From assembly GCA_012931725.1 (NCBI GenBank), contig CM022955.1, positions 15,951,423 to 16,015,422 of the forward strand: DNA of 64,000 nt, read 5' to 3'. Under the pieces are notes generated by a model. The model had not been told where the DNA came from, did no database searches, and saw only the letters and a list, made by a program, of their open reading frames with translations. Numbering within the stretch: the stretch's first letter is position 1; each line of letters opens with the position of its first letter. A program made the translations under genes and the position numbers. The stretch comes from Litsea cubeba. Its lineage: Eukaryota > Streptophyta > Magnoliopsida > Laurales > Lauraceae. Of this stretch, positions 56,690 through 64,000 are shown in pieces.

Positions 56690-59588
56690 AAGTCCGAGTC
56701 CAGTTTGCCTGAGACCCGACTCGGACTCGGCCGATTTTTTAACTTAAGAAGATGTCTTCATTTGGATTTTAATACTTCGCAGGAATTTCTTAACAGCCTT
56801 ACTGCATCAAGTTGGGTGATCAAGCCCTCAATCCAATGGAAATGTATTTAATGCAAGTCAAACTATGGTGAATACAAATCCATAGAGGGATTACCAGTGT
56901 GAAGGGGAGTGGATTGGTTATAGGTGGGTTTTGGATGAGAGATGCTCACAGGATCAAACTCAAATAATGTGGTTCTTAAACTCCTATAAAGCAATGATCA
57001 ATTGCACACGATGCTTAGATGCCAATCATAAGGGCAGGTGGAAAGGTCTCTAATGCGGACATCAATTCCAAATATGGCACAGGCTACCAAAGGCGCAAGA
57101 AGAAAGTGACAGATAAAGCTTCTTTGTAGATGGATCAGCCTTTCATGGGCTTAACCGATCAAGATCCTAAAGATCCATTGTTGGATCCGTCTCCAAGTGA
57201 AGATCCGCCGTTGGATCTTAGCCCGGACATGACGCCCCCACAATGGGATGGCCACAGGAGAGGATTTACTGAAGAATTTAATATGAAAACTCAAAGAATT
57301 AGAATAAATAAGATAGGTAACATAGATTGTCCAAGACAAGAGGTCCCGCAACTTAATCCCAAGTGCATTGAAATTCGTGCGCACAACCAAAGACATGAAT
57401 CCCCATGAGCACGACATTATCTTCCACAATTTTATTTTATTTTCTTTCTTTTTCTTTATTTTATTTTAATGTTATGTCTTAAGTGAGTCATTGGATGAGA
57501 TTTAATCCGGACCACTCATTGTTGAGGTTCTTGTTTTGTGTTGTATAAACTCTTATGCTTCTCTTTCAGAAGAGTTTAATGAAAATTATTAAATGAAACA
57601 TTCTCCCAAGGCCTTCTTGAGACTACTCTCATAGGATCTTCTTCTCGCCCACGAAGAGGAGTTTGGTGTGAAGCCAAGGCTCAATCTCAACATCGTCAAG
57701 GTATTCTTCTCCTTCTCTTTCTTTTTCCTTTCACTATTCAATCTCAAATCCACATCCAAATCTAGATCTAGATCAATCCCAACCCTTGGCATACTAGATC
57801 TAGCCCTAAAGCGTCGCCCAAACGCCAATCCAACCCATCTGTCCTTTTCTAACTCAAGATCCAGCACACCTACCCTTGGCCGAACCACAATCCCTTCACA
57901 AGACCCTGGCCAATCCACTTTTCTTCCTCCATTTTGGCCATACCTCTTCACAAACCTCTAGATCTAGCAACATACCTTCACCAAAACCCTATATCTATCC
58001 CAATACTCTCTCCAACCCTCAATCCACCATCTAAACCCCAATCCAGAACTGATCCCTTAACCGAACCTCAATACCGGCCCCAATTAACCATGATCGAACC
58101 AATCATGGGCCAAGTCAACATGGTTGAACCACACAGATTCAATTAAACTCAAGTCTCAATTTATTTTTTGCCAATATTTAGTTATGGGAACTAGATAAAT
58201 AAATCTGAATTTAAATTTCACCACCAAATATTCCCATTTAATCATTTGTTAACAAATTTGAGCCAAGCCCTCTATCAAATCCTCGAGGATCACGACAATC
58301 TACTTGAGATCGGCGGATCCCTAGGCAAAGTGGAAGTTCTACCCTTCCATTTGGTCCATCTGTCACTTCTTCGAGAGGCCTAACTGCAAGACTTTGATAA
58401 GGCTTTGGATATTCCTATAATTACTTGAGTTCAATTTGCATGGATTGGTGTGCTAAGCAAGGTTTAAAAAGACGGACTCGGGACCCGATTCGTCCTTGGC
58501 CGAGTTCGAGTGGACTCGGCCGAGTCAGGCCAAGGCCCTATTTGTAGGGCTTAAAATAGAAAAGAAAAGAAAAGAAGAAGAAGAAGCAGTTGTTGAAGGC
58601 TTGAAGGAGAAAAAAGAAGAAAAAAAAAAACAAAGAAGAAGAAATGTACCAGTCACCAGTCAGCAGAGCAGAGCAGCAGTGTAGCAGGCGGTAGCAGGTA
58701 GAAAGTAACAGCAGCAACAGCAACAGCAACAGAGCCACGCAGGCAGCAGCATGTCAGAGCAGCATGTCAGCAACAGCAACAAGACAGCAAAGCAACAGAG
58801 CAGCAACAGTAGCACAGCAGAGCAGCAATCAGCCACCCTCTCTCTTCTTCTTTTTTCCCCAAAACTGCCAAAACCCTTCCTACTTTTTCACTTTTATACC
58901 CCCCCCCCCCCCCCCCCTTCTCTTTTCTTCTCTTCCCTCCCTCCCTCTCCTGTTTTTTTACAAAACAGCCCTTTTTTGTATTTTTTTTTTCCTTTTTTAA
59001 TTTATGTTCAAAATAAATTCTGATTCGAGTCCGAATCACTGTAGACCCGGCTCGGACATGGCCGAGTCCGAGTCGACTTGGATCATTTTTTAAACCATGG
59101 TGCTGAGTTTACATTTTACAGATCCTTTATAATTGTTAATTTATTTCTTTGATCCCAATTTGCATCATTTAGGTTAGTTTCCTTTTGTCCTACATCAGTC
59201 TCATTGTGGATTAGGTTTTGTCAAAATATCACACTGATCAGATCATAGAATAACCCTTGATTTTGAGGGCCTCAAGGTTTAACAGTTTATTAAGTTGCAG
59301 ATTGATCTTAGTACAATCCAGGGGATCACAGATATAAATATTAGAGAAGTAATATAAATAATACAAGAGAAGTGTTTTTTTTTCTGAACAGCAGTAATAT
59401 AAAAGAAGTTGATCACAGATAACCAGATATTCCACGTATTCCTTTAGAATTTACATCCGCATGGCATGATGATGATTCAGAGTTTTAAGGGTTCATAATC
59501 TTTCCAGGGAGAGGTTGATATCCAAGGAGTTTTTTCCATCGTATATGGCCCTCAAATGCAAGTCATGGCATAACACAAGTGTGTGTGT

Positions 59589-59624
<36 letters not shown>

Positions 59625-59804
59625 CTCTTCCTTGGAATGCACATGAGACTTGTGTGTACCATTCAGCTGCTTGGCATTCCTATCATAAGCATTTGCCATC
59701 TCAGAGACAAGCCTCCGCAAAAGATTTCTCCGGAAAAGAAATATAACAGAAACCCCTTTCCAGTTAAAATAATTAACTATTTCCCTGTGATGATCCATAA
59801 TAGC
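44764..59804 (-). CDS. NodH-like P-loop sulfotransferase-type protein, C-terminal exons (5' part outside the window)
   Basis: Three minus-strand exons (59804-59625, 45187-45032, 44943-44764) join in phase 0 into 171 codons plus a stop and match the plant family annotated as 'P-loop NTP hydrolase / sulfotransferase domain, nodulation protein H-related'. Landmarks: IFLFRRNLLRRLVSEMANAYD (the Arg...Ser segment that in sulfotransferases contacts the 3'-phosphate of the PAPS donor), NGTHKSHVHS, STRHMILYYEDIVSNRK, SRQVKIHTRPLSEQVENWEDV, and a C-terminus HRKQL. Plant members are typically about 340 residues with an N-terminal membrane anchor, so roughly half is missing upstream. Splice sites are canonical GT-AG. 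The exons have no stops or frameshifts, so the gene is probably active. The substrate is not known. The introns are 88 bp and 14437 bp, the latter filled with transposons. Identification rests on motif recognition, not a search. Confidence 0.85.
45032..45187 (-). CDS. Penultimate exon of the sulfotransferase-like gene
   Basis: 156 bp, 52 codons, from acceptor CTTATTACAG to donor AAG|GTTAGA. It encodes AEVLAQFKPKLNVATLILHL through YFNSTRHMILYYEDIVSNRK. STRHMILYYED is the family signature near the end of the sulfotransferase fold. Confidence 0.88.
45188..45527. other. Intron sequence before the first inserted element
   Basis: Part of the 14.4-kb intron. It is non-coding, with no element borders recognised. 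Confidence 0.5.
45528..46164 (+). repeat. LTR 1 of the small intronic LTR element (with MITE)
   Basis: Matches LTR 2 except for the MITE insertion at 45647-45828 and scattered substitutions. It ends CTCCACATCA immediately before the primer-binding site. A TATA-like CCTTTATAAGC is at about 45951-45961. Confidence 0.85.
45647..45828. mobile_element. 182-bp hAT-type MITE inside LTR 1
   Basis: The ends CAATGTTGTAAAAATCG and the complement CACTGTTGCAAAAATCG are inverted repeats. The interior is built from CGCCTAGG/CTAGGCGG words and can fold. An 8-bp duplication ATTATTTA flanks it (45639-45646 and 45829-45836). LTR 2 of the same element shows the empty site near 47810, which confirms the borders. 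Confidence 0.88.
46165..46181 (+). other. Primer-binding site of the small intronic LTR element
   Basis: ATTGGTATCAGAGCTGA, a full match to the initiator-Met tRNA complement core TGGTATCAGAGC, directly after LTR 1. Confidence 0.9.
47111..47373 (-). mobile_element. SMART-like micro LTR retrotransposon (263 bp)
   Basis: Two 64-bp terminal repeats (47111-47174 and 47310-47373), both TGTTAATAACCAG...ATATCAACA, enclose 135 bp. In the minus orientation the right repeat is followed at once by TGGTATCAGAGCCAAAG, a perfect initiator-Met primer-binding site. GAGAGGGGG, a polypurine tract, precedes the other repeat. A perfect 5-bp duplication GGCAA flanks it (47106-47110 and 47374-47378). No protein is encoded. 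The size and layout are those of SMART/TRIM elements, among the smallest known LTR retrotransposons. The two LTRs differ at about two positions. Confidence 0.92.
47685..48125 (+). repeat. LTR 2 of the small intronic LTR element
   Basis: 441 bp from TGATGTTGGACAGG to CTCCGCATCA, lacking the MITE seen in LTR 1. Confidence 0.85.
48126..48700. other. Intron sequence without a recognised element
   Basis: A 98-codon open frame at 48136-48432 (plus) has no recognisable domain and lies antisense in the intron, so I do not call it a gene. Confidence 0.4.
48701..51060 (-). pseudogene. Decayed Ty1/copia pol in the intron
   Basis: On the minus strand, RNase H and RT remnants are readable: ADNTSAI-like near 48870, the segment LVPVYRKLIGSVVYLAISCPG around 49400, FMTKPRHLHLAPVKWII near 49300, and an RT active site YVDDIILMG at about 49688-49662. 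Integrase-like remnants lie near 50700-51060. Many stops and shifts occur. The sequence parallels the copia element at 60649-64000, so both may belong to one family. No LTRs could be assigned. Confidence 0.75.
50388..50527 (+). mobile_element. 140-bp retroposed insert with 17-bp target duplication (SINE-like)
   Basis: TTATAGATGGAGAATTA occurs at 50371-50387 and 50528-50544, bracketing 140 bp that includes CTTGACATAGCCGGTCCCAA and GGAGGAGGGTTGTG. Long duplications of this size result from target-primed reverse transcription. There is no poly-A tail, and the Pol III boxes are not obvious, so the class is uncertain. I remember similar GC-rich cores as a dispersed plant repeat, but cannot verify that here. 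Confidence 0.6.
51250..51649 (-). repeat. LTR (3' copy) of the LTR retroelement
   Basis: TGTTAGAAATAAGG...GCCTGGCATCA. It shares blocks such as CACCTAATCAAACTAGGAAA and CTAATCCTAATTAC with the right copy. Confidence 0.75.
51966..52345 (-). repeat. Second, diverged LTR-like copy
   Basis: It contains ACACGAGGAAGCACCTC, GCATATAAATAGGAAGA and ACCTAATCAAACTAGGAAA and ends CTGCATCA, so it is related to the LTRs at 51250 and 54642 but clearly more diverged. It probably comes from another, nested or recombined member of the same family. Confidence 0.6.
52534..52821 (-). pseudogene. Gag-like fragment with a 51-bp tandem duplication
   Basis: The frame MDYDNEEHDLTSFFRGLRPG and EAIRVEHMLKHTHL resembles the 'F..GLRP' part of Ty3 retrotransposon gags. 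The 17-residue block GILEKMNDFKTIREAYW occurs twice in a row, caused by a perfect 51-bp tandem repeat (units start at 52662 and 52713). A neighbouring frame at 52337-52531 is probably the downstream gag part. I cannot assign a lineage. Confidence 0.5.
53686..54363 (-). mobile_element. 5'-truncated LINE (L1-type) insertion
   Basis: A T-rich start (poly-A on the minus strand, with GGTAACTTGTATTG) is followed by a minus-strand frame at 54348-53824 with the zf-RVT domain found at the C-terminus of plant L1 ORF2: SLWKIKAPPRVIAFTWLAL, CPLCLANEESVDHLLLHC and WTIWKERNRRCF. The reverse transcriptase itself is absent, as expected for 5' truncation. A target duplication was not identified with certainty. 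The zf-RVT frame is open for 174 codons, so the insertion is not very old. Confidence 0.85.
54642..54979 (-). repeat. LTR (5' copy, incomplete) of the LTR retroelement
   Basis: Aligns with 51360-51649 from TGCCGAGGCAC to CTGCATCA. The expected primer-binding side is replaced by unrelated sequence (54364-54641). Confidence 0.7.
54980..55729. other. Intron sequence, mostly anonymous
   Basis: Possibly the continuation of the decayed copia element interrupted at 51249. Contains (CACACC)n-like and C-rich tracts near 55430-55455. No gene. Confidence 0.35.
55730..56110 (-). pseudogene. LINE reverse transcriptase fragment, decayed
   Basis: The minus strand gives, in shifting frames, SLRISHLHFLDNTII (L1 'HLQFADDT' active-site block, with ADD changed), VGVALEAS-like and SMGC-like words, then LNPRAIHLDLAMGNFEKR, in the order found in plant L1 RT. 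Stops and shifts interrupt it. It is separate from the LINE at 53686. Confidence 0.6.
56480..56745. repeat. Probable second, partial copy of the CGGACTCGGCCGA MITE family
   Basis: It ends GACTCGGACTCGGCCGATTTTTTAAC, shared with the right end of the MITE at 58458-59099. It contains a GTACCAGG... stretch also found there, plus the (CT)n tract. The left end is unclear. Confidence 0.45.
56611..56687. repeat. (CT)n microsatellite
   Basis: About 38 uninterrupted CT units. It generates the long Ser-Leu frames in this region, which are not genes. Confidence 0.95.
56746..58457. other. Intron sequence; LTR-like block near 57480-57720
   Basis: The 57590-57720 stretch (CTTCTTCTCGCCCACGAAG, GGAGTTTGGTGTGAAGCCAA) resembles the end of the small intronic LTR element (46030-46080), suggesting a diverged relative. 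Open frames up to 120 codons here have no recognised domain. Confidence 0.35.
58458..59099. mobile_element. hAT-type MITE with CGGCCGAGTC subterminal repeats
   Basis: The ends CAAGGTTTAAAAAG and the complement CATGGTTTAAAAAA, followed by several (A)CTCGG(A/C)CGAGT words on both sides, flank a low-complexity centre (CAG/CAA-rich, then a C run and T/C tracts). GTGCTAAG (58450-58457) and GTGCTGAG (59100-59107) match at 7 of 8 bases, the duplication length of hAT elements. No coding capacity; Ser/Gln-rich frames are low complexity. Confidence 0.75.
59589..59622. repeat. (GA)n / (CT)n microsatellite at the 5' splice site
   Basis: On the minus strand the intron begins GTTCTCTCTCTCT..., followed by (CA)n at 59580-59588, so the repeat starts four bases into the intron. 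Confidence 0.9.
59625..59804 (-). CDS. Internal exon of the sulfotransferase-like gene
   Basis: 180 bp, 60 codons, from acceptor TGTTCTGTTCAG to donor GAG|GTTCTC. It encodes AIMDHHREIVNYFNWKGVSV, IFLFRRNLLRRLVSEMANAY and DRNAKQLNGTHKSHVHSKEE. The R/S motif and THKSHVHS are family hallmarks. The next upstream exon (expected to end in a '...KWMLNQ'-like segment) was not found before 64000, so it lies beyond the window or is hidden by the copia insertion. Confidence 0.88.
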
Positions 59805-60648
59805 CTGAACAGAACACACAAACGTTAACAAGAATACAAAGAATTAATGAAAATCTAGTATGACATAAAAAGATGTTTGATATCCATAGAAGACCAGTTC
59901 TGTCCACTGTGTATTAGTGTACAGATCCACAGAATGCCTGAATCCCATTAATTTTCACTTTGGAGACCCAGACATTTAACAGGCAGTGCAGTGCCCATTG
60001 CTTCAGGCAGAATTCCATCACTTTTCAAGAATGAGCACCCAAAGACCACCCACCTTTTCTGAATCTCTTATGGATTGAAAATATGAAGGCATTCAATAAT
60101 AGAAAAATTCTACAAAATTCAATAACAAAATTAAAAATTTTCAACAACTGAACGATCATTCAATTCTAAATGGGACAGCTTAAGCTCCACGGAGTTGAGA
60201 TGAGAACTGAAACTAGGAACCTGGAAGTTTCATTGATTGCCTTGTTTCGAAATCCTCAAAAAATATAAAGTATATTTGGTGGTATTTTTCTGGACAGACT
60301 CCATGAGATGAACTTGGACTTGTTTGAGATGAATAGAAAGCTTTTAAATTTCTTTTATGTTTATGCATATCTTCACCATGTGTACATTTCTCTCATGATT
60401 AATATAGTCCATATCACTCATCATATGAAGGCGGATATGAGAAATGAGGTAGTGGGCATGGTTTTGGAGGAGAGGGGCATGTGGAGCAATATTGGATAAA
60501 AGGCACATTGGGATTGCAGATGGATGCAATGGACACTATCATCTCATAGTGGCCTATCTCCATGTAAAGACCCACCATTATATCCATTGTCCCAACCAAA
60601 AGAGCTACATCCATCGAGCTCTTATGCTGTGTTTGGGAAGGGGGGAGG
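59805..60648. other. Intron sequence upstream of the exon
   Basis: No supported exon or element. Part of an intron at least 4.2 kb long. Confidence 0.5.
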
Positions 60649-60961
60649 TGTCATTCTCACAATTCTGAATTACAAGAATGAAATTGAGAGAGACTGAACG
60701 AGAGAGACTGAAAGTTTTCTATATTCTTGTGTGTCTTCTCTTAGAGAATCACCATCATTATATAGGAGTTACATGCCTTAATCAAGGCTTTTACAAAGGA
60801 AATTAACTAAATTACATCAATCACTAATCTAAGAAAGGAAGGCAATCAATTATATACACTATTGACCAAATCAGATCCCAAATCCACGTGATATGTATCT
60901 TGCTGGATTGGATTGACTAATGGCCTTGGATCCCTTAATGGGTCATGGGCCAAACTTAACA
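60649..60961 (-). repeat. 3' LTR of the Ty1/copia element
   Basis: Plus-strand TGTCATTCTCAC...AAACTTAACA, 313 bp. On the minus strand it follows the polypurine tract TTTGAGGGGGGG and has a TATA (CTATATAATG, near 60755-60764). The outer border rests on the TG start only. Confidence 0.75.
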
Positions 60962-60972
60962 CCCCCCCTCAA
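60962..60972 (-). other. Polypurine tract of the Ty1/copia element
   Basis: The minus strand reads TTTGAGGGGGG directly before TGTTAAGTTTGG, the LTR start. Confidence 0.8.
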
Positions 60973-62390
60973 ATTGATGCGGGAGAATCAACGAGCATTA
61001 ATTTGCCAACCAAGAACTGATGGCGTGGTCTGGGAAGACCCTTAGTAAGAATGTCAGCAAGTTGAAACTCAGTGGAGACATGGGGAAGGCTAATGACATC
61101 ACGCTTAAACTCATCACGGATGAAGTGGCAATCAACCTCGATGTGTTTAGTACGTTCATGAAAAATCGGATTTTCAGTAATCCGAATTGCACTTGTATTA
61201 TCTGCATAGAGGGGGGTAGCTCCTTTTGCAGGAAATCCAATGTCAGAGAGCAGACCTCGGAGCCAAAGTATTTCGGAGCATGCAGCAGACATAGCCCGGT
61301 ACTCAGCCTCGGTAGAAGATTTTGAAACTTTGTCATGTTTCTTGCATTTCCAGGAAATCAAACTATCACCCAAGAACATGCACCATCCCGTAGTTGATCT
61401 GCGAGTATCCGGACAACCAGCCCAATCAGCATCTGAATATGCTCGGAGAGAAAGAGGATTGTCTGAAGGAAAAAACAACCCGCGAGTCGGTGTGCGAATA
61501 AGATACCGAATGATGCGACGAACAGCAGCAAGATGAAGATGACGAGGAGTAGTCATGAACTGACTCATGAGATTGACCGCAAATGAGATATCAGGACGCG
61601 TGATCGTGAGGTAGATCAAGCTACCTACCAACTGACGATATGCGGTGGGGTCCTGAAGAAGGTCACCCTCTTCTTTTCTGAGTTTAACATTGAGCTCGAT
61701 TGGCGTATCAACAGTAGCTGAAGAAGTAAGCCCAGCCAAGTCAATAAGATCAACCGTATATTTGTGTTGATTGAGAACTACACCTTTAGACGATTGATGA
61801 ACTTCAAGGACAAGGAAATAGTGTAAGGGGCCCAGATCCTTCATTTGAAAAATCTGATGAAGAGAAGCTTGAAGTGCCTGAATCATTTGTGCATTAGGAC
61901 CAGTAATGACAATGTCATCAACGTAGACCAGAAGGACAGTAATCCCTGACGGAGCATGATGTAAGAACATGGAAGGATCATATTGGCTCGGATGAAAATC
62001 CAATCGTAGAAGAGCATCCTGAAATTTCTCAAACCATGCGCGAGGTGCTTGCTTCAGACCATAGAGGGAGCGACGGAGCTTAGCAACCATACCCTTACCA
62101 GATGAGGACCCCGGAGGCAAACGCATATAAACATCTTCTTTGAGATCACCATGAAGGAACGCATTTTTTACGTCCATTTGATAGAGAGGCCAAGACTGAG
62201 ATGCAGCAACAGCAAGAATTATGCGTACGGTGGTCATCTTAGCGACGGGAGCAAAGGTTTCATCATAATCAATGCCATATTCCTGCCGATTTCCGAGAGC
62301 AACAAGGCGCGCCTTGTATCGATCTAGAGTACCATCCGATTTCAACTTGAGAGAAAAAATCCACTTGCAGCCAATTGGTTTTACACCCAC
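60969..62390 (-). CDS. Copia reverse transcriptase-RNase H (open frame)
   Basis: 473 codons, open. RT covers about residues 1-240: PIGCKWIFSLKLKSDGTLDR, then RYKARLVALG, DVKNAFLHGDLKEDVYM, SLYGLKQAPRAW, with the active site YVDD at 156-159, and QMKDLGPLHYFL. RNase H covers about 315-460: SDADWAGCPDTRRSTTGWC, SSTEAEYRAMSAACSE, LYADNTSAI and HERTKHIEVDCHFIRDE. Catalytic residues appear intact. The natural protein is a Gag-Pol polyprotein; the link to integrase is broken by a shift in a run of T at 62417-62426, so the displayed Met is internal. Confidence 0.93.
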   Translation of the reverse strand: MGVKPIGCKWIFSLKLKSDGTLDRYKARLVALGNRQEYGIDYDETFAPVAKMTTVRIILAVAASQSWPLYQMDVKNAFLHGDLKEDVYMRLPPGSSSGKGMVAKLRRSLYGLKQAPRAWFEKFQDALLRLDFHPSQYDPSMFLHHAPSGITVLLVYVDDIVITGPNAQMIQALQASLHQIFQMKDLGPLHYFLVLEVHQSSKGVVLNQHKYTVDLIDLAGLTSSATVDTPIELNVKLRKEEGDLLQDPTAYRQLVGSLIYLTITRPDISFAVNLMSQFMTTPRHLHLAAVRRIIRYLIRTPTRGLFFPSDNPLSLRAYSDADWAGCPDTRRSTTGWCMFLGDSLISWKCKKHDKVSKSSTEAEYRAMSAACSEILWLRGLLSDIGFPAKGATPLYADNTSAIRITENPIFHERTKHIEVDCHFIRDEFKRDVISLPHVSTEFQLADILTKGLPRPRHQFLVGKLMLVDSPASI

Positions 62391-64000
62391 AGGAGAGGGG
62401 ACAATATCCCAAGTATGATTTTTTTTTCAAAGCATCCAATTCATCTTGCATAGCCTGGTTCCAACATTTGTCCTGCACAGCCTGAGAATAGGATTGGGGA
62501 ATGGAAGAAGAGGACAAGGTGGTCATTAAGGAAGTGTGGGAGAACCCATAGCGGTCAGGTGGTACTGAAATGCGAGATGAGCGACGCAAGGAATGATGTC
62601 CAGATGGATTCAAAAGCCGGGGGTGAACCGGATGCTGGAGGAAGATCATAGAGGGGGGTCCCTGGGAGGCGCGTCTTTGTTCCGTCTGTGATACACAAAA
62701 TCAGGATTAAAGCGAACACTGAAGTGTTGTCCGAAAAACAGGTAAGACACCAGGGTGAGGAGTTAGGATATTCAATGTGTTTTTGAAAAAAATACCTGAT
62801 GTTCAAAAAATACGACATTTCTAGAGGTCCCGAAAGCGACGAATGTGAGGATACGTAGCAGAGGAACCCTTTCTGGAAGGGCGCATAGGCCTAAAAACAC
62901 ACATTGAGCAGATTGTGCGGGTTAGTTTGGTTCTCTCAGAAGGAGGCAAGTGCACCAAAGCAGACAGATCCGAAAACATGAAGATCATCATAAGAGGGAA
63001 AAGTCTTGTACAATCGGTAATAGGGGCTCTGATTTTGAAGAGAGGTTGAAGGCAGACGATTTATAAGATGAGCTGCCGTAGCTAGTGCCTCAACCCAAAA
63101 ACGGGTAGGAACTGATGATTCAAGAAGAAGAGAACGAGTGACATCAAGCAAATGCCTATTTTTCCTTTCAGCAACTCTATTCTGTTGTGGAGTATAAGGA
63201 CAAGTTCTTTGAGAGATAATGCCTTTGTTTTGCAAAAAATTTTGAAAATCAGAAGACACATATTCCCCACCCGAATCAGATCGCAGGATTTTGATGCAGG
63301 TGGAAAATTGATTCTCAACATAAGCTAAAAAAATTTTAAAACTGTAAAAACATCAGATTTAGAATGCAGAAAGTAAACCCATGTGAAACGACTGAAATCA
63401 TCAATAAAAGTCACAAAATATTTGTAGTGAGCATGAGAAAGAGCTGGAGCAATTCCCCATACATCGCTATGAACCAAATCAAAACATCGAGTGCTGTGTG
63501 AAGTGGAAATAGGAAAAGGAAGAATTTTGCTTTTTCCCAATTTACAAGTAGCACAATCAAAAGGTACACAAGAAGATAAGCCAATAGATTTATTTAATAA
63601 ACCAGAATTTAACATAAGGGACAAAGACTTGGAATTAGGGTGTCCGAGTTTTTTATGCCACAATTGGCAATTATCTCTAATAGAAAGACAAAACACATCA
63701 TTGGCAATTCTAGTTCTAGAAAGATTGGAAAAATCCAACGGAAACAAGCGTCCACACTTAGGTCCCCTCGCGATCTCCTTCCCCGACATCTGGTCCTGTA
63801 CAACACAACCAGAAGAAGAAAAAGAGAGGTTATAATTATTTTCAACAAGTTGCCCAACTGACAATAGGTTTGAAGTTAAATTGGGACAAAGGAAAACATT
63901 TTTCAATGGGATTGGACCAGGAATGTCCCCGAGGGCAGTAATGGGAACAGTGCCTCCATTAGCAGTTTGGATTTGAAGATTACCATTGTAGTTTGTCACA
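62391..64000 (-). pseudogene. Copia integrase and gag-pre-integrase, frameshifted
   Basis: From the 5' side: 63999-63325 with gag-pre-integrase (GPIPLKNVFLCPNLTSNLLS), the HHCC finger (LWHKKLGHPNSKS...CATCKLGKS) and the first catalytic Asp (LVHSDVWG); a shift in a T-run near 63330-63345; then SDSGGEYVSSDF with the second Asp near 63280, and TPQQNRVAERKNRH with the catalytic Glu near 63180. Further frames at 62818-62555 and 62649-62400 carry the pol linker (DELDALKKK). Three shifts separate these pieces. Confidence 0.88.

Larger units (their letters stand above)
60649..64000 (-). mobile_element. Ty1/copia retrotransposon, 3' part (continues past the window)
   Basis: It has a 3' LTR (60649-60961), a polypurine tract and minus-strand pol in Ty1/copia order (gag-pre-integrase, integrase, RT, RNase H). 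It lies in an intron of the sulfotransferase-like gene and in the same orientation. The 5' LTR and gag lie beyond 64000. At least three frameshifts make it non-autonomous despite a fully open RT-RNase H frame. Confidence 0.9.

Noticed and set aside
56481..56851. Ser-Leu repeat open frames
   Set aside because: Direct translation of a (CT)n microsatellite.
58496..59039. Lys/Glu-, Ser/Gln- and Pro-rich frames
   Set aside because: Low-complexity core of a MITE; no start context or domain.

Overview
This window is plant nuclear DNA, almost certainly from an angiosperm with a repeat-rich genome. The evidence is spliced coding exons with plant-type splice sites, and plant transposon families: a Tekay/Del-type Ty3 chromovirus, Ty1/copia elements, a Cassandra TRIM, CACTA, Mutator-like, hAT and Harbinger elements and L1-type LINEs. 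I see no bacterial gene, operon, CRISPR array, rRNA operon or intact tRNA gene. The species cannot be named from the sequence.

Layout. 1-10119: a young minus-strand Tekay-like Ty3 retrotransposon (left LTR cut by the window edge), with a nearly intact gag-pol that includes a C-terminal chromodomain. It has inserted into the last coding part of a decayed hAT transposon (10120-14112), which itself ends against a 2-kb inverted repeat (14113-16176). 16177-18131: a probable LTR end of another element. 18132-24883: a decayed Ty1/copia element whose gag is split by a solo LTR (22155-23944). 26032-28161: an LTR-like stretch interrupted by an intact Cassandra element (26149-26816). 28162-31189: a small TIR element split by a 2.7-kb Mutator-like element. 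31961-34678: a non-autonomous CACTA element holding a hAT-type insert. 34910-35791: a Mutator-type foldback element. 35801-43245: anonymous sequence, a 229-bp hairpin and a Harbinger-type element.

The only host gene I can support runs on the minus strand from about 59804 to 44764 and continues upstream out of the window. Its last three exons encode the C-terminal half of a NodH-like P-loop sulfotransferase-type protein. The final intron is 88 bp, but the one before it is 14.4 kb and packed with elements. These include a small LTR retroelement (45528-48125) that contains a hAT MITE in one LTR and a 263-bp SMART-like micro-LTR element, a decayed copia copy with a 140-bp retroposed insert, another LTR element carrying a truncated LINE, a LINE fragment, and a hAT-type MITE. 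The next upstream intron holds a further Ty1/copia element (60649-64000) with an open RT-RNase H frame.

The best-supported observations come from target-site duplications that fix element borders to the base and give a relative order of insertion. I did not find a convincing new biological system. The least explained structures are the 2-kb inverted repeat, and the repeated 16-24 bp palindromes and GATATC hairpins inside the Mutator-like element.
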